NCBI RefSeq assembly: GCF_002736105.1
Contig: NZ_CP024123.1
Span: 1,914,001-1,978,000, forward strand
Reading direction: 5' to 3'
DNA length: 64,000 nt
DNA from: Solibacillus sp. R5-41
Lineage (GTDB): Bacteria > Bacillota > Bacilli > Bacillales_A > Planococcaceae
Shown here in pieces: positions 52,060-60,879 of the stretch; positions within the stretch are counted from its first letter, which is position 1; each line of letters begins with the position of its first letter. A program made the translations under genes and the position numbers. The notes beneath the pieces were generated by a model. That model made no database searches. It saw only the letters and a program-made list of their open reading frames with translations, and was not told the DNA's origin.

Positions 52060-52094
52060 ATTTAGTTTACATAATCATGTTATGTAAACTAAAT
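52060..52094. promoter_or_regulatory. Perfect 15-nt dyad between mvaB and recQ
   Basis: ATTTAGTTTACATAA (52060-52074) and TTATGTAAACTAAAT (52080-52094) flank TCATG. It has no T run, so it could be an operator for recQ or a weak terminator. The left half also occurs at 49182-49198 (GATTTAGTTTACATAAT) upstream of the lipoprotein gene. Confidence 0.5.
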
Positions 52095-52158
52095 TAGTTC
52101 GTATCCTATTGAAAAACATAGTATAATAAAAAGTACTATGTTTTTTACTGGAGGTATT

Positions 52159-53925
52159 ATGTTAAATCTTGCATTGCAACAATTGAAAACGTATTTTGGC
52201 TATGATGCATTTCGTCCAGGACAATCCAATGTGATCGAAAATGTTTTAAATCGCAATGACACGCTGGTGATTATGCCAACAGGTGGCGGGAAATCACTTT
52301 GTTATCAAATTCCAGCACTTTGTTTGGATGGGACTACAATCGTTATTTCACCACTTATTTCACTGATGAAAGACCAGGTGGATATGCTTGTGTCCAGTGG
52401 AATTGAGGCGGCGTTTATTAATAGCTCATTAAGCTTTGAGGAAGTACAAAATGTGATGTACCGCGTGAGAAGTGGGCAAATTAAGCTGTTATACATAGCG
52501 CCAGAGCGTTTAGAAAATGAACGATTTTGCCAGGAACTTGCTCAAATTCAAGTGCCAATCCTTGCGATTGACGAGGCACATTGTATTTCGCAATGGGGAC
52601 ATGATTTCCGTCCGAGCTACCGAACAATTCAAAAACTACTTACTTTGTGGGAAAATAAGCCGACAATCCTTGCGTTAACTGCAACAGCTACAAAGGAAGT
52701 TGGCCAAGATATTCGTGAATTATTAAGCATTGAACAGCAGAGCACATTTATTACCGGCTTCGAACGCGATAATTTAAAGTTTTCGGTATTGCTTGGCGAA
52801 AATAAAGAATCATTTATTAAAAGTTTCATTAAAAATAACGCGAATGAAGCAGGAATTATTTATGCCTCAACACGTAAATCAGTCGAGGCGGTCTATGAGC
52901 TGCTGGCAAGAGCTGGGGTGAAGGTCGCTAAATATCATGGTGGGATGGCTGAAGAGGACCGAACATATGAGCAAAACCGCTTCTTAAATGATGAAGTGCA
53001 AATTATGATTGCGACAAACGCTTTTGGAATGGGGATTAATAAGACGAATGTGCGCTTTGTCCTTCATTACAATATGCCGCGCAATATCGAAAGCTATTAT
53101 CAGGAAGCGGGGCGGGCAGGACGTGACGGGCTACCGAGTGAATGTATTTTACTGTATGCGTCAGCGGATGAGCAAACACAGCGTTTTTTAATAGACCAAG
53201 CACAGGATCGATCGAGAATTCCAATGGAGCTCACTAAGCTGCATAAAATGATTGACTATTGTCATACAGAGCAATGCTCACAGCGCTATATTGTAGACTA
53301 TTTTGATGATGAGCAAAGTCATTCGGACTGTGGTCGTTGTGCGAATTGCTTGGATGAACGCCCAAAGCAGGATGTCACTGAGGATGCACAAAAAGTTTTG
53401 TCCTGTATCGTGCGCATGGGACAAAAATTTGGTAAGCAAATAACAGCCTCTGTATTGGCAGGCTCTCGAAGTAAAAAGGTATTAGAGTTTAGCTTTGAAA
53501 AGTTGCCGACGTATGGAATTTTACGACATATGAATGCTAAGGAAATTGCCAGCTTTATTGAGTTTTTAATCGCTGAAAAGCTCATTCAAGTGAGTAATGG
53601 GCAATTTCCAATCTTGTATATTTCCGATGAGGGGAAAACGGTGTTAATGGGTAAGCAACAGGTGCTGCGCAAGGCAATGTTGCCAATTAAAACGGTCTTT
53701 GAGGAAAATGATCCGCTATTTGAAGTGTTACGAAAAATTCGTAAGGAAATTGCCGATCAAGAAAAGGTGCCACCATTCGTTGTCTTTTCAGATAAATCAC
53801 TAAAGGATATGTGTGTACGTCGTCCGAAAACGAGCACACAATTTTTAGAAGTAAGCGGTGTTGGCGAAAGTAAGTTAGAGAAATACGGAAAAACATTTGT
53901 TGACGCGATTAAAGCGTATGAATAG
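52159..53925 (+). CDS. recQ: ATP-dependent DNA helicase RecQ
   Basis: ATG at 52159 lies 3 nt after GGAGGT; an upstream in-frame ATG at 52138 is less likely. 588 residues. Helicase motif I MPTGGGKSLCYQ (40-51), motif II IDEAHCISQWGHDFRP with the RecQ aromatic loop, motif III ALTATAT, motif VI YYQEAGRAGRDG, the zinc-binding CysX residues (CSQRY...CGRCANCLDE), RQC and a C-terminal HRDC domain (~510-588, LFEVLRKIRKEIADQEKVPP). Complete, with its own terminator. Functions in recombination and replication-fork repair. Confidence 0.96.
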   Translation: MLNLALQQLKTYFGYDAFRPGQSNVIENVLNRNDTLVIMPTGGGKSLCYQIPALCLDGTTIVISPLISLMKDQVDMLVSSGIEAAFINSSLSFEEVQNVMYRVRSGQIKLLYIAPERLENERFCQELAQIQVPILAIDEAHCISQWGHDFRPSYRTIQKLLTLWENKPTILALTATATKEVGQDIRELLSIEQQSTFITGFERDNLKFSVLLGENKESFIKSFIKNNANEAGIIYASTRKSVEAVYELLARAGVKVAKYHGGMAEEDRTYEQNRFLNDEVQIMIATNAFGMGINKTNVRFVLHYNMPRNIESYYQEAGRAGRDGLPSECILLYASADEQTQRFLIDQAQDRSRIPMELTKLHKMIDYCHTEQCSQRYIVDYFDDEQSHSDCGRCANCLDERPKQDVTEDAQKVLSCIVRMGQKFGKQITASVLAGSRSKKVLEFSFEKLPTYGILRHMNAKEIASFIEFLIAEKLIQVSNGQFPILYISDEGKTVLMGKQQVLRKAMLPIKTVFEENDPLFEVLRKIRKEIADQEKVPPFVVFSDKSLKDMCVRRPKTSTQFLEVSGVGESKLEKYGKTFVDAIKAYE

Positions 53926-53935
53926 AGGATAAATA

Positions 53936-53985
53936 AAAGCGCACGAACGTCGATGTAGCATCGGGACGTTCGTGCGCGTTTATTT
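53936..53985 (+). terminator. Terminator of recQ
   Basis: GCGCACGAACGTC and GGACGTTCGTGCGC flank an inner GATG/CATC stem, then TTTATTTTTT. Confidence 0.92.
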
Positions 53986-54004
53986 TTTAGCCATGGACTA
54001 AATT

Positions 54005-54030
54005 TATCCGGGGTTCAATCCCCGGATAAA
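54005..54030. repeat. Perfect palindrome resembling an isolated tRNA T-arm
   Basis: TTATCCGGGG and CCCCGGATAA flank TTCAAT. The GGGGTTCAATCCCC core also occurs at 38057-38071. No acceptor or anticodon stem surrounds either copy, so this is not a tRNA gene. It may act as the terminator of the DinB-like gene or be a relic of a tRNA 3' end. Confidence 0.5.
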
Positions 54031-54067
54031 AAAAGGTGAATTTCAAATGAAGTACTGATTTTACAAG

Positions 54068-54622
54068 TCAATTATTATGTATTCCATAATATTTTTTGCA
54101 CAATAAAAAATGCTGTTTTTCATGTATACCTAGTAAATCAATACATTGTATTAAATTTGGATAATGAGCTATTGGATCCGGGTAACGTATATGTCCAGCT
54201 ACGTTATCGTTAATATTAGAAAGCATTTTTTCTAAATACCTAGTTTCAATATCTAGCTCGTTAACTAACCATTTAAATGAAATTTTCTCTTTAATATCTT
54301 TTGGAGGCACGATAACAAATGGTGCTTTCATAGGTTTGTTGTGTTTTTCTTTATATTCAGTGTATATATCTTCACTATGAAATTTGTATGACTTTCCTCT
54401 TCTTATTGTAGCAATGGGCATAGCAATCGGTAAAAACGGTTTGTTTAACTGTCTAAATAGTCTAACCATTAAGTATAAATGGTAATATGTTTCTCCAAAA
54501 GACCACTTGTCTTCAAGTGGACGTTCCCATTCTTTATTATTATAATTTTTTAGCTCATTAGCAAATTCTTCTCGCTGCTCATAAATCACGTTGAAATATT
54601 TTTTCATGTACCTACTTTTCAT
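54068..54622 (-). CDS. DinB/DfsB-like four-helix protein
   Basis: 184 residues, ATG directly behind GGAGGAGACG. The fold is a four-helix bundle with metal-ligand-like His at FGETYYHLYLM and at GIHEKQHFLLCKKYYG, matching the three-His DinB/YfiT superfamily pattern. These proteins include thiol-dependent transferases and enzymes of unknown activity; nothing here indicates which. Monocistronic. A second in-frame ATG at 54607 is possible. Confidence 0.8.
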   Translation of the reverse strand: MKSRYMKKYFNVIYEQREEFANELKNYNNKEWERPLEDKWSFGETYYHLYLMVRLFRQLNKPFLPIAMPIATIRRGKSYKFHSEDIYTEYKEKHNKPMKAPFVIVPPKDIKEKISFKWLVNELDIETRYLEKMLSNINDNVAGHIRYPDPIAHYPNLIQCIDLLGIHEKQHFLLCKKYYGIHNN

Positions 54623-54755
54623 AACGTCTCCTCCGAAAATAATCTAAAGTTTTTTTTATCTGAATTTAGAGTATAACACAGTGATGTTACATAATTTACC
54701 TATTCAGAATGCATATTACCAAACTTTAAATTAGTGCAACGTTAGAAAAGTTTAC

Positions 54756-55271
54756 TTATTTCCAGTGGTCCGTAATAAATTCATCACGGCCCGACTTTGC
54801 TCGATCTTCTTTATAATGAGCTTCTTCTTTTTTATAATAGTCTTGGTGATATGCTTCTGCTGGCCAAAACGTTTTAGCTACTGTAATTTCCGTAACAATC
54901 GGCTTTTTAAAACGGCCACTTGATGCGAGTTGTGCTTTCGATTGCTGCGCCATCTTTTCTTGTTTTTCGTTATGTGTGTAAATGCCCGTTTTATACGATT
55001 CGCCGCGGTCTTGGAATTGACCACCTGCATCTGTTGGGTCAATTTGCATCCAGTAAATTTCAAGTAATTGCTCGTAGCTAAACTTTTCTTCGTCAAAAAT
55101 TATTTCAACAACCTCCACATGACCAGAATCACCGCGCTTAACGTCTTCATATGTAGGATTTTCAAGATGGCCACCCATATAACCACTTGTCACTTTTTGA
55201 ATTCCTTCCCATTGATCAAACGGCTTGACCATACACCAAAAACAGCCTCCCGCAAATGTTGCTTTTTCCAT
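54756..55271 (-). CDS. msrA: Peptide methionine sulfoxide reductase MsrA
   Basis: Reduces the S epimer of methionine sulfoxide. ATG at 55271, behind GGAGGGG. 171 residues with the catalytic motif [10 protein letters not shown] (nucleophile C10), [18 protein letters not shown]-type substrate loop, [31 protein letters not shown]. No second resolving Cys at the C-terminus is seen, so recycling may differ from two-Cys forms. There is no fused MsrB. Monocistronic. Confidence 0.95.
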   Translation of the reverse strand: MEKATFAGGCFWCMVKPFDQWEGIQKVTSGYMGGHLENPTYEDVKRGDSGHVEVVEIIFDEEKFSYEQLLEIYWMQIDPTDAGGQFQDRGESYKTGIYTHNEKQEKMAQQSKAQLASSGRFKKPIVTEITVAKTFWPAEAYHQDYYKKEEAHYKEDRAKSGRDEFITDHWK

Positions 55272-55473
55272 TTCATACCCCTCCAATTATGTATCCTTTT
55301 TTCATATTTAATAAGTATATAAATATGTTGAATTCTAACATGGAAAGAAAATTCAATCAAATTTCCTTTACTTAGTATACAATTGTAATAAATAGGTGAA
55401 TGGTATAATAAAAAAAGAATTAAGATATTTTTTATTAAGTTCTATTGATTTACCTAAAAAGGGGTGTTATGAA

Positions 55474-56418
55474 ATGGAAGAAAATACGCGCCAAACGCGC
55501 AACCAAAAAAAGAAAAAGCTTCGTAAAGGTCGTTTCATTATTACCATACTCCTATTAGCTGTTATAGCTACTAGTATTTATGTGTATGCGCAATATAAAA
55601 GTGGTTTAGAAATGGCCAGTGATACGAAAATACCTGTGGAGGACTTTCAACCAGACGAATTTAAGGAGCGCGTTGAAACGTATCTCATTATTGGCGTAGA
55701 TGCACGGGGGACAGAAAAATCTCGTTCAGATACAATGATGTTGCTAGCGTGGAATCATGACACGAATGATATGAAGCTCGTTTCATTTATGCGTGATATT
55801 TATGCGGATATACCTGGATACCAATCATATAAGCTCAATACCGCCTATTATTTAGGGGGCGTACCTTTACTCAAGGCGACATTAAATGAAATGTTTGACC
55901 TCCCAGTTCATCACTATGCCTTAATTGATTTTAAAAGTTTTGAAACATTAATTGATATTTTGGCGCCAAACGGAATTGAAATGGATGTCGAAAAAAATAT
56001 GGGCGGCGAGATTGATGTTGAGCTTAAAAAAGGGCTACAACAGTTAAATGGTAAGGAATTATTAGGTTATGCACGATTTCGTTCGGATGCAGAAGGCGAT
56101 TTTGGTCGTGTAAATCGTCAACAAAAAGTGATTGAAGCATTAAAAGACGAAATGCTTTCTCCAACGAATGTGAAAAATTTCCCGAAACTTGTCGGGGCAG
56201 CGCAAGGATATATTACAACCGATTTAACGAGCACTGATCAATTGTCGACGATTTTTAAAGCAATAGCAGGGAACGGCGAATTAGCTATTGAAAAAATGAC
56301 GATTCCAGCAGAGGGGATGTATAAATTTGCGAATTATCGTCATGCGGGATCCGTACTCGAAATTGATGTCGAAAAAAATAAACAATTGCTTCATGATTTT
56401 TTACAATTGCAGGAGTGA
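55474..56418 (+). CDS. LytR-CpsA-Psr family phosphotransferase
   Basis: ATG at 55474 is 9 nt from AAAAAGGGG. 314 residues: a basic cytoplasmic tail (RQTRNQKKKKLRKG), one transmembrane helix (~22-45), and an extracytoplasmic LCP domain. Motifs: IIGVDARGTEKSRSDTMMLL, the Arg/Asp-rich VSFMRDIYADIP, YKLNTAYYLGG, YALIDFKSFETLIDIL, LLGYARFRSDAEGDFGRVNR. Such enzymes attach wall teichoic acid or other anionic polymers from undecaprenyl-diphosphate to peptidoglycan. Complete, followed after 75 nt by an AI-2E-type gene. Confidence 0.93.
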   Translation: MEENTRQTRNQKKKKLRKGRFIITILLLAVIATSIYVYAQYKSGLEMASDTKIPVEDFQPDEFKERVETYLIIGVDARGTEKSRSDTMMLLAWNHDTNDMKLVSFMRDIYADIPGYQSYKLNTAYYLGGVPLLKATLNEMFDLPVHHYALIDFKSFETLIDILAPNGIEMDVEKNMGGEIDVELKKGLQQLNGKELLGYARFRSDAEGDFGRVNRQQKVIEALKDEMLSPTNVKNFPKLVGAAQGYITTDLTSTDQLSTIFKAIAGNGELAIEKMTIPAEGMYKFANYRHAGSVLEIDVEKNKQLLHDFLQLQE

Positions 56419-56493
56419 GCATAGTACCTTTCTACAAAATCCATGATAAGATAAAGGAAATATGAAAATTTGGTAATATGTTGGGGTGGTATT

Positions 56494-57726
56494 TTGGGAA
56501 ACGACTATGAGAGAAATGAAAATAAGCGTCCATCACAAGAAAAATCGACGTTTTTCTCCACAAGCTTCATCCGATTTTTAGGTGGGAAAAATTTATTATT
56601 TTTCCTATTGATTACGCTGTTATTAGGTGTCATCATCTTTGTTTACGATAAAATCTCTTTTATTTTTGTACCGCTTCAAGTCCTGTTTAAAGTCATTATC
56701 TTACCAGGTGTATTAGGCGTTATTTTATATTATTTATTACGCCCACCTTTGAAATTACTTGTTCGATGGAAGGTGCCGCGCGCATTAGGCATACTCATTT
56801 TATATATTTTAGTAGCTGGCTTTATCACATTACTTGCGCTACTCGTATTTCCGTTTTTACGTGACCAATTCACGAGTTTAGTACAGGAATTCCCAGTTTA
56901 CTTTATGTCTGCTGCCGAGAGCGTTGTGTCATTTTTAAATAATTCTCGCATTAATGAATATTTCCAAACCGTTAACTTTAACTATGATGAATTTTTAACG
57001 GATTTCCAAGATGACCTTGTTATTACTGTAAAAGATACAATGGCCAATATTGCGAGCGGTGTTGCATCAGGGATTACGGGATTTCTTTCCGCCGTTACGG
57101 GGATTTTGTTATCACTTGTAATCGTGCCATTTATTACGTTTTATTTATTATACGAAGGCGAAAAGTTGCCGAAATTTATTTTGAAGATTTTCCCTCCACG
57201 TATGCGTGACGGGATCGGCGAAGTTTTCCATGATATGGACAAGCAAATTAGCTCGTATATTCAAGGTCAAATTTTAGTGTCCTTTTGTATCGGTGTGATG
57301 ATGACCATTGGCTTCCAAATTATTGGTCTTGAATACGCACTACTTTTAGGGTTCCTGGCGATGATTACGAGTGTTGTTCCGTACTTAGGGCCTGCAATTG
57401 CGGCTACACCAGCAGCAATTATTGCAATTGTGAATCCGGGATACATGATTGTCAAATTAGCTGTTGTTTGGACAATCGTTCAGTTAATTGAAGGAAAGTT
57501 TATTTCACCTCAAATTATGGGTAAATCGTTAAGTATCCATCCAATTACGATTATATTTGTTTTGTTAACAGCAGGTTCGTTATTCGGTGTACCAGGGGTT
57601 ATTTTAGGACTTCCAGGATATGCCTTATTAAAAGTTTTGATTACACATGCATATCGATTATTTAAAAAACGTTATAACGAATTCCAAACAGACGAAGCGA
57701 ATTTGTATGAGAAAAAAGCAAATTGA
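56494..57726 (+). CDS. AI-2E family transporter (YtvI/PerM-type) membrane protein
   Basis: I favour TTG at 56494, behind GGGGTGGT; the frame extends 24 nt upstream without a better site. ~410 residues with 7-8 transmembrane helices (LLFFLLITLLLGVIIFVYDK; ALGILILYILVAGFITLLAL; VTGILLSLVIVPFITFYLLY) and the family motif near VPYLGPAIAATPAAIIAI. The C-terminal helices end at LEGKFISPQIMGKSLSIHP. The family includes Na+/H+ and AI-2 exporters; the substrate here is not determined. It shares a terminator with the convergent aminotransferase gene. Confidence 0.88.
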   Translation: MGNDYERNENKRPSQEKSTFFSTSFIRFLGGKNLLFFLLITLLLGVIIFVYDKISFIFVPLQVLFKVIILPGVLGVILYYLLRPPLKLLVRWKVPRALGILILYILVAGFITLLALLVFPFLRDQFTSLVQEFPVYFMSAAESVVSFLNNSRINEYFQTVNFNYDEFLTDFQDDLVITVKDTMANIASGVASGITGFLSAVTGILLSLVIVPFITFYLLYEGEKLPKFILKIFPPRMRDGIGEVFHDMDKQISSYIQGQILVSFCIGVMMTIGFQIIGLEYALLLGFLAMITSVVPYLGPAIAATPAAIIAIVNPGYMIVKLAVVWTIVQLIEGKFISPQIMGKSLSIHPITIIFVLLTAGSLFGVPGVILGLPGYALLKVLITHAYRLFKKRYNEFQTDEANLYEKKAN

Positions 57727-57731
57727 TTTTA

Positions 57732-57778
57732 ATAAAAAAACGACAATTGATATCGAAATCAATTGTCGTTTTTTCAAT
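57732..57778. terminator. Bidirectional terminator between AI-2E-type and aminotransferase genes
   Basis: AAAAAAACGACAATTGAT pairs with ATCAATTGTCGTTTTTT around ATCGAA. Confidence 0.93.
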
Positions 57779-57785
57779 AGAACGC

Positions 57786-58949
57786 TTAATCTGTTAATGT
57801 TTTTAACCGATTCACCGCTTTTTGAAGTTGTTCTACAGGCTGAACTAAAGCTAGTCGCACAAATCCCTCTCCTGCTGTACCAAAAGCTGTACCAGGTACC
57901 ATGATAACACCTGTTTTTTCAATGGCTTTAAAGGCAAAATCAACACTGTTTAAGTTGCTCGGATATTTTGCCCAAACGAACATGCCGCCATCACTTGGAG
58001 CGACTTCCCAGCCAATGGATGTTAAGCCTTCCATTAATGTTTTGTGGCGGTCGGAAAAGGTTTTACGGAGATTAGCAGTTACTTCTTCCGAATTATCTAA
58101 CGCAAGGGCTGCCACTTGTTGGATCGGCTCGAAAATACCAAAGTCTAAATTTGATTTTAATTGCTTCATAATGGTGATCATTTCAGCATTTCCAACAATA
58201 TAGGCAATCCGCGTTCCAGCTAAGCTAAAACTTTTGGAAAGCGAGTTTATTTCAAGTCCTACTTCCATTGCACCAGGTGTCGCTAAAAAGCTAATAGGTG
58301 CATCTCCTTTAAAGTAAAACTCTGAATAGGCTGCGTCATGCAACACAATGATGTTATACTTTTTAGCAAATGCAACAACTTCCTCGAAATATTGGATGGT
58401 AGGCATTGCAGGAACGGGATTCCCAGGTAAATTTAAAATAAGTAGTTTTGCTTTTTGAGCGATTTCTTCAGGCACGGCTTGTAAATCAGGTAAATAATTG
58501 TTTTCTTTCGTTAATGGCATATAGTACGGCTCCGCACCGGCTAAATGAATACCAGCATCATAGGCAACATAAGCAGGATTTGTTGTTAAGACGATATCAC
58601 CTGGATCGCAAAATGCGACAGGTAAGTGTACTAACCCTTCTTGTGACCCTATTGTTTGGACAACTTCAGTAGCTGGATGGAGCTTCACATGGTTGATTCG
58701 TTCATAATAGCGACATACGGCTTCGTTAAACATTTGAATACCTGTTAAAGTATAACCATAAGAAGAAGAAAGGGCAGACAATTCTGACATTTTATGGCGT
58801 AATTTTTCTGATGGTGCAATATCGGGGCTACCTAAGCTTAAATCGATTAGTTCCATACCCTTTTGTTGCTGTAGAATTGCGTGATTTTTTAAGTCTCCAA
58901 AAATGGCGGGTGCAAATAAAGTCATTTTGTTGGACGGTTGGATCTTCAT
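57786..58949 (-). CDS. PLP-dependent aminotransferase, class I/II
   Basis: ATG at 58949 (MKIQPSNKMTL) follows GGAGTG. 387 residues, fold type I. PLP-lysine motif SLSKSFSLAGTRIAY with the Schiff-base Lys; other landmarks GSPDIAPSEKLRHKMSELS, PNPAY-like TTNPAYVAYD, NLPGNPVPA, HDAAYSEFYF and FVWAKYP. The sequence resembles the DapL/YugH-type subgroup used in lysine or aromatic/alanine metabolism, but the substrate cannot be fixed. Monocistronic, convergent with its neighbour. Confidence 0.88.
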   Translation of the reverse strand: MKIQPSNKMTLFAPAIFGDLKNHAILQQQKGMELIDLSLGSPDIAPSEKLRHKMSELSALSSSYGYTLTGIQMFNEAVCRYYERINHVKLHPATEVVQTIGSQEGLVHLPVAFCDPGDIVLTTNPAYVAYDAGIHLAGAEPYYMPLTKENNYLPDLQAVPEEIAQKAKLLILNLPGNPVPAMPTIQYFEEVVAFAKKYNIIVLHDAAYSEFYFKGDAPISFLATPGAMEVGLEINSLSKSFSLAGTRIAYIVGNAEMITIMKQLKSNLDFGIFEPIQQVAALALDNSEEVTANLRKTFSDRHKTLMEGLTSIGWEVAPSDGGMFVWAKYPSNLNSVDFAFKAIEKTGVIMVPGTAFGTAGEGFVRLALVQPVEQLQKAVNRLKTLTD

Positions 58950-59105
58950 ATGTATCACTCCTCGTTAACTTTTAAAATGTAAGCCCCATTTTAGCATACT
59001 CATCGCTTATAATGGAAAGTAAATCAGAAATCAGAATTATTGTAACTTTAATCAGCAGTCGTCGCATAAATTTACCGAATTATAATTGATAAAAAGGAGA
59101 AAATG

Positions 59106-59921
59106 ATGGATATTTATTCTTTAAGTGGTCCAAGTGGAACGGGAAAAAGTACGAGTGCACTGCAATTTGCACATGATCATCAAATTCAAGCCATTATTGA
59201 TGATGGTTTATTAATTGTGAATGGTGAAAAAGTGGCAGGTACTTCTGCAAAATTCGAAAAACATGTTGTTACAGCTGTTCGCCGCGCCATTTTTGATGAG
59301 GAGTGGCATCAAGCCGAGGTGATTCAAGCACTACGCAATGTGCAAATCCAATCCATCCTCATTATCGGAACTTCTGATAAGATGACGAAGAGAATCGCTA
59401 AACGCTTGGAACTCGGTGATATTCAGCACTATTTTTATGTAGAGGATGTCCGTTCAACGAAGGAAATTCAAATGGCACGCTTTGTTCGTGAAATCCAGGG
59501 AAAACATGTCATGCCAGTTCCGTATAAGCAAGTGGAACAAAATTTCTTCAAACGGCTCGTGCAAAAAGGGAAAGAAATATTTTCACCGAATCGAGAAAAG
59601 TTAGGGGAAACGACGATTGTGCGGCCGGATTTTCATCATCAAACAATAACGATTTCCCATGCGGTTTATACGGATATTATCAAGCATGTCGTAGCAAATA
59701 ATCCGTATGTGACTCGTCTGAATCATTTACATTTCTCTATAGCATCTGTTCCAACGATGCGAATGGATGTATCCACTTTAGCACCGGTCAATTATTATGT
59801 GCCTGACATCTTAAAGCAATTGCAACGAGAAATTGCGCAAAGCTTTTTATTTCATTTTCAGGTGGAGCCAGAGGATATTCATATTACATTATCGAATACC
59901 GAGTCGAAAAAATCGCATTAA
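59106..59921 (+). CDS. P-loop NTPase with C-terminal Asp23/Gls24-like domain
   Basis: ATG at 59106 is 5 nt from AAGGAG; the ATG at 59103 is too close. 271 residues. The Walker A is LSGPSGTGKST (about 6-16). A Walker-B-like IIDDGLLIVNGEKVAG and DVRSTKEIQMARFVREIQG follow. The C-terminal ~90 residues (ISHAVYTDIIKHVVANNPYV then TRLNHLHFSI...NYYVPDILKQLQREIAQSFL, VEPEDIHITLSN) have the strand-helix pattern of Asp23/Gls24 proteins. The fusion of an ATP-binding domain with an Asp23-like domain is seen in some Bacillales; its role is unknown. Confidence 0.75.
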   Translation: MDIYSLSGPSGTGKSTSALQFAHDHQIQAIIDDGLLIVNGEKVAGTSAKFEKHVVTAVRRAIFDEEWHQAEVIQALRNVQIQSILIIGTSDKMTKRIAKRLELGDIQHYFYVEDVRSTKEIQMARFVREIQGKHVMPVPYKQVEQNFFKRLVQKGKEIFSPNREKLGETTIVRPDFHHQTITISHAVYTDIIKHVVANNPYVTRLNHLHFSIASVPTMRMDVSTLAPVNYYVPDILKQLQREIAQSFLFHFQVEPEDIHITLSNTESKKSH

Positions 59922-59933
59922 GGGCGGGGGATG

Positions 59934-59976
59934 TAGTAAGTCCACCATCATTTCAACTGATGATGGATTTACTATG
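59934..59976 (+). terminator. Hairpin after the P-loop NTPase gene
   Basis: TAGTAAGTCCACCATCA pairs with TGATGATGGATTTACTA (one G-U) around TTTCAAC. The T tract is weak. Confidence 0.6.
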
Positions 59977-59984
59977 AGTGTTTT

Positions 59985-60247
59985 ATTTATAAAAAATATC
60001 TGTGATAAGAAAGACCAGTTTATTCTTATTCACTCAATCTTAATTTTTCATAACCCTTCACAGATAACGAAGGACATCGTGCACATTCCATTTACTAGTA
60101 GGGAATACTGAATTATTAGTAGTATATCTCTCAGTATATTCAATAATCTCAAATGATTTTATTATTAACAACTCACAAACAAATTCATCATAAGTGAACG
60201 TTGTGATGGCGGTGTTTCATATGTATAGTCCGTTGGAGGTGAAACTT
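59985..60247. other. Intergenic stretch
   Basis: No supported gene. A frame starting near 59974 lacks a ribosome site. The right end holds TTGGAGGTGAAAC, the ribosome site of the membrane protein gene. Confidence 0.35.
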
Positions 60248-60703
60248 ATGAAAAAAGAACGCGTTTTTTCACAAAGCATGTTTTTTGGATTAATTCTTTC
60301 GGGTATTGTATCTTCTGCTCTTCTTTTTTTATCTAGGTTTTTTGCGGGAGGCGTAATGAATTTCAGAGAAGATATTTGGATGTACATAATATTCGCACCT
60401 GCTTTCGCTATTGGGTTTGGCGTGTTGGGCTTATATCTTTACAACCATCCAAATCGAAGCAACCAACAAATGTGGGAAATCACTGCAATAAGCGTCATTG
60501 CTATGGCAATGTTTAGTGGAACTGTTGGTATGGCTATTAGCGAGGTCATTTCTCATGGCTTCGAAGGTGCAAATCTTTTCGGGCAGATTCTTTGGGGTTT
60601 CATGTGTGCATTATTCTCATTACCTATTACCATACCATTAGGTAAGCTAATAGTTGAAGTTTTGGCGGAATTCGTTGGAAGTATGAAAATAAGGATGTTG
60701 TGA
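60248..60703 (+). CDS. Four-helix integral membrane protein, unknown function
   Basis: ATG at 60248, directly behind GGAGGTGAAACTT. 151 residues. Four hydrophobic segments: SMFFGLILSGIVSSALLFLS (12-31), YIIFAPAFAIGFGVLGLYLY, ITAISVIAMAMFSGTVGMAI, and GQILWGFMCALFSLPITIPL. Short loops, basic termini. I recognise no family. A 39-codon ORF starts 6 nt after its stop and may be cotranscribed. Confidence 0.75.
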   Translation: MKKERVFSQSMFFGLILSGIVSSALLFLSRFFAGGVMNFREDIWMYIIFAPAFAIGFGVLGLYLYNHPNRSNQQMWEITAISVIAMAMFSGTVGMAISEVISHGFEGANLFGQILWGFMCALFSLPITIPLGKLIVEVLAEFVGSMKIRML

Positions 60704-60709
60704 AAGAGA

Positions 60710-60829
60710 TTGATTGTACAAAGAATAATAGAAGGAATAAAAGGTATTAGAGCAGGGGATGCGCTAAAATTAAATGATTATGAAATGATAAAAGAATGGA
60801 ATTCGAAACAAGAGCAAACTCCAAACTGA
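60710..60829 (+). CDS. Small ORF, 39 residues
   Basis: TTG at 60710 reads MIVQRIIEGIKGIRAGDALK, then LNDYEMIKEWNSKQEQTPN and a stop at 60829, followed by a hairpin terminator. Its composition is protein-like, but the ribosome site is weak and the frame could be the end of a decayed gene. Confidence 0.4.
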   Translation: MIVQRIIEGIKGIRAGDALKLNDYEMIKEWNSKQEQTPN

Positions 60830-60852
60830 ATGATGGTAGTTTGCTCTTGATT
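60804..60852 (+). terminator. Terminator after the small ORF
   Basis: AGAGCAAACT pairs with AGTTTGCTCTT around CCAAACTGAATGATGGT. Confidence 0.75.
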
Positions 60853-60879
60853 TAATTCGTAAATATCTGATTGGCATTT

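Noticed and set aside
54005-54030. tRNA gene at the T-arm-like palindrome
   Set aside because: No acceptor, D or anticodon stem can be drawn around it within 80 nt.
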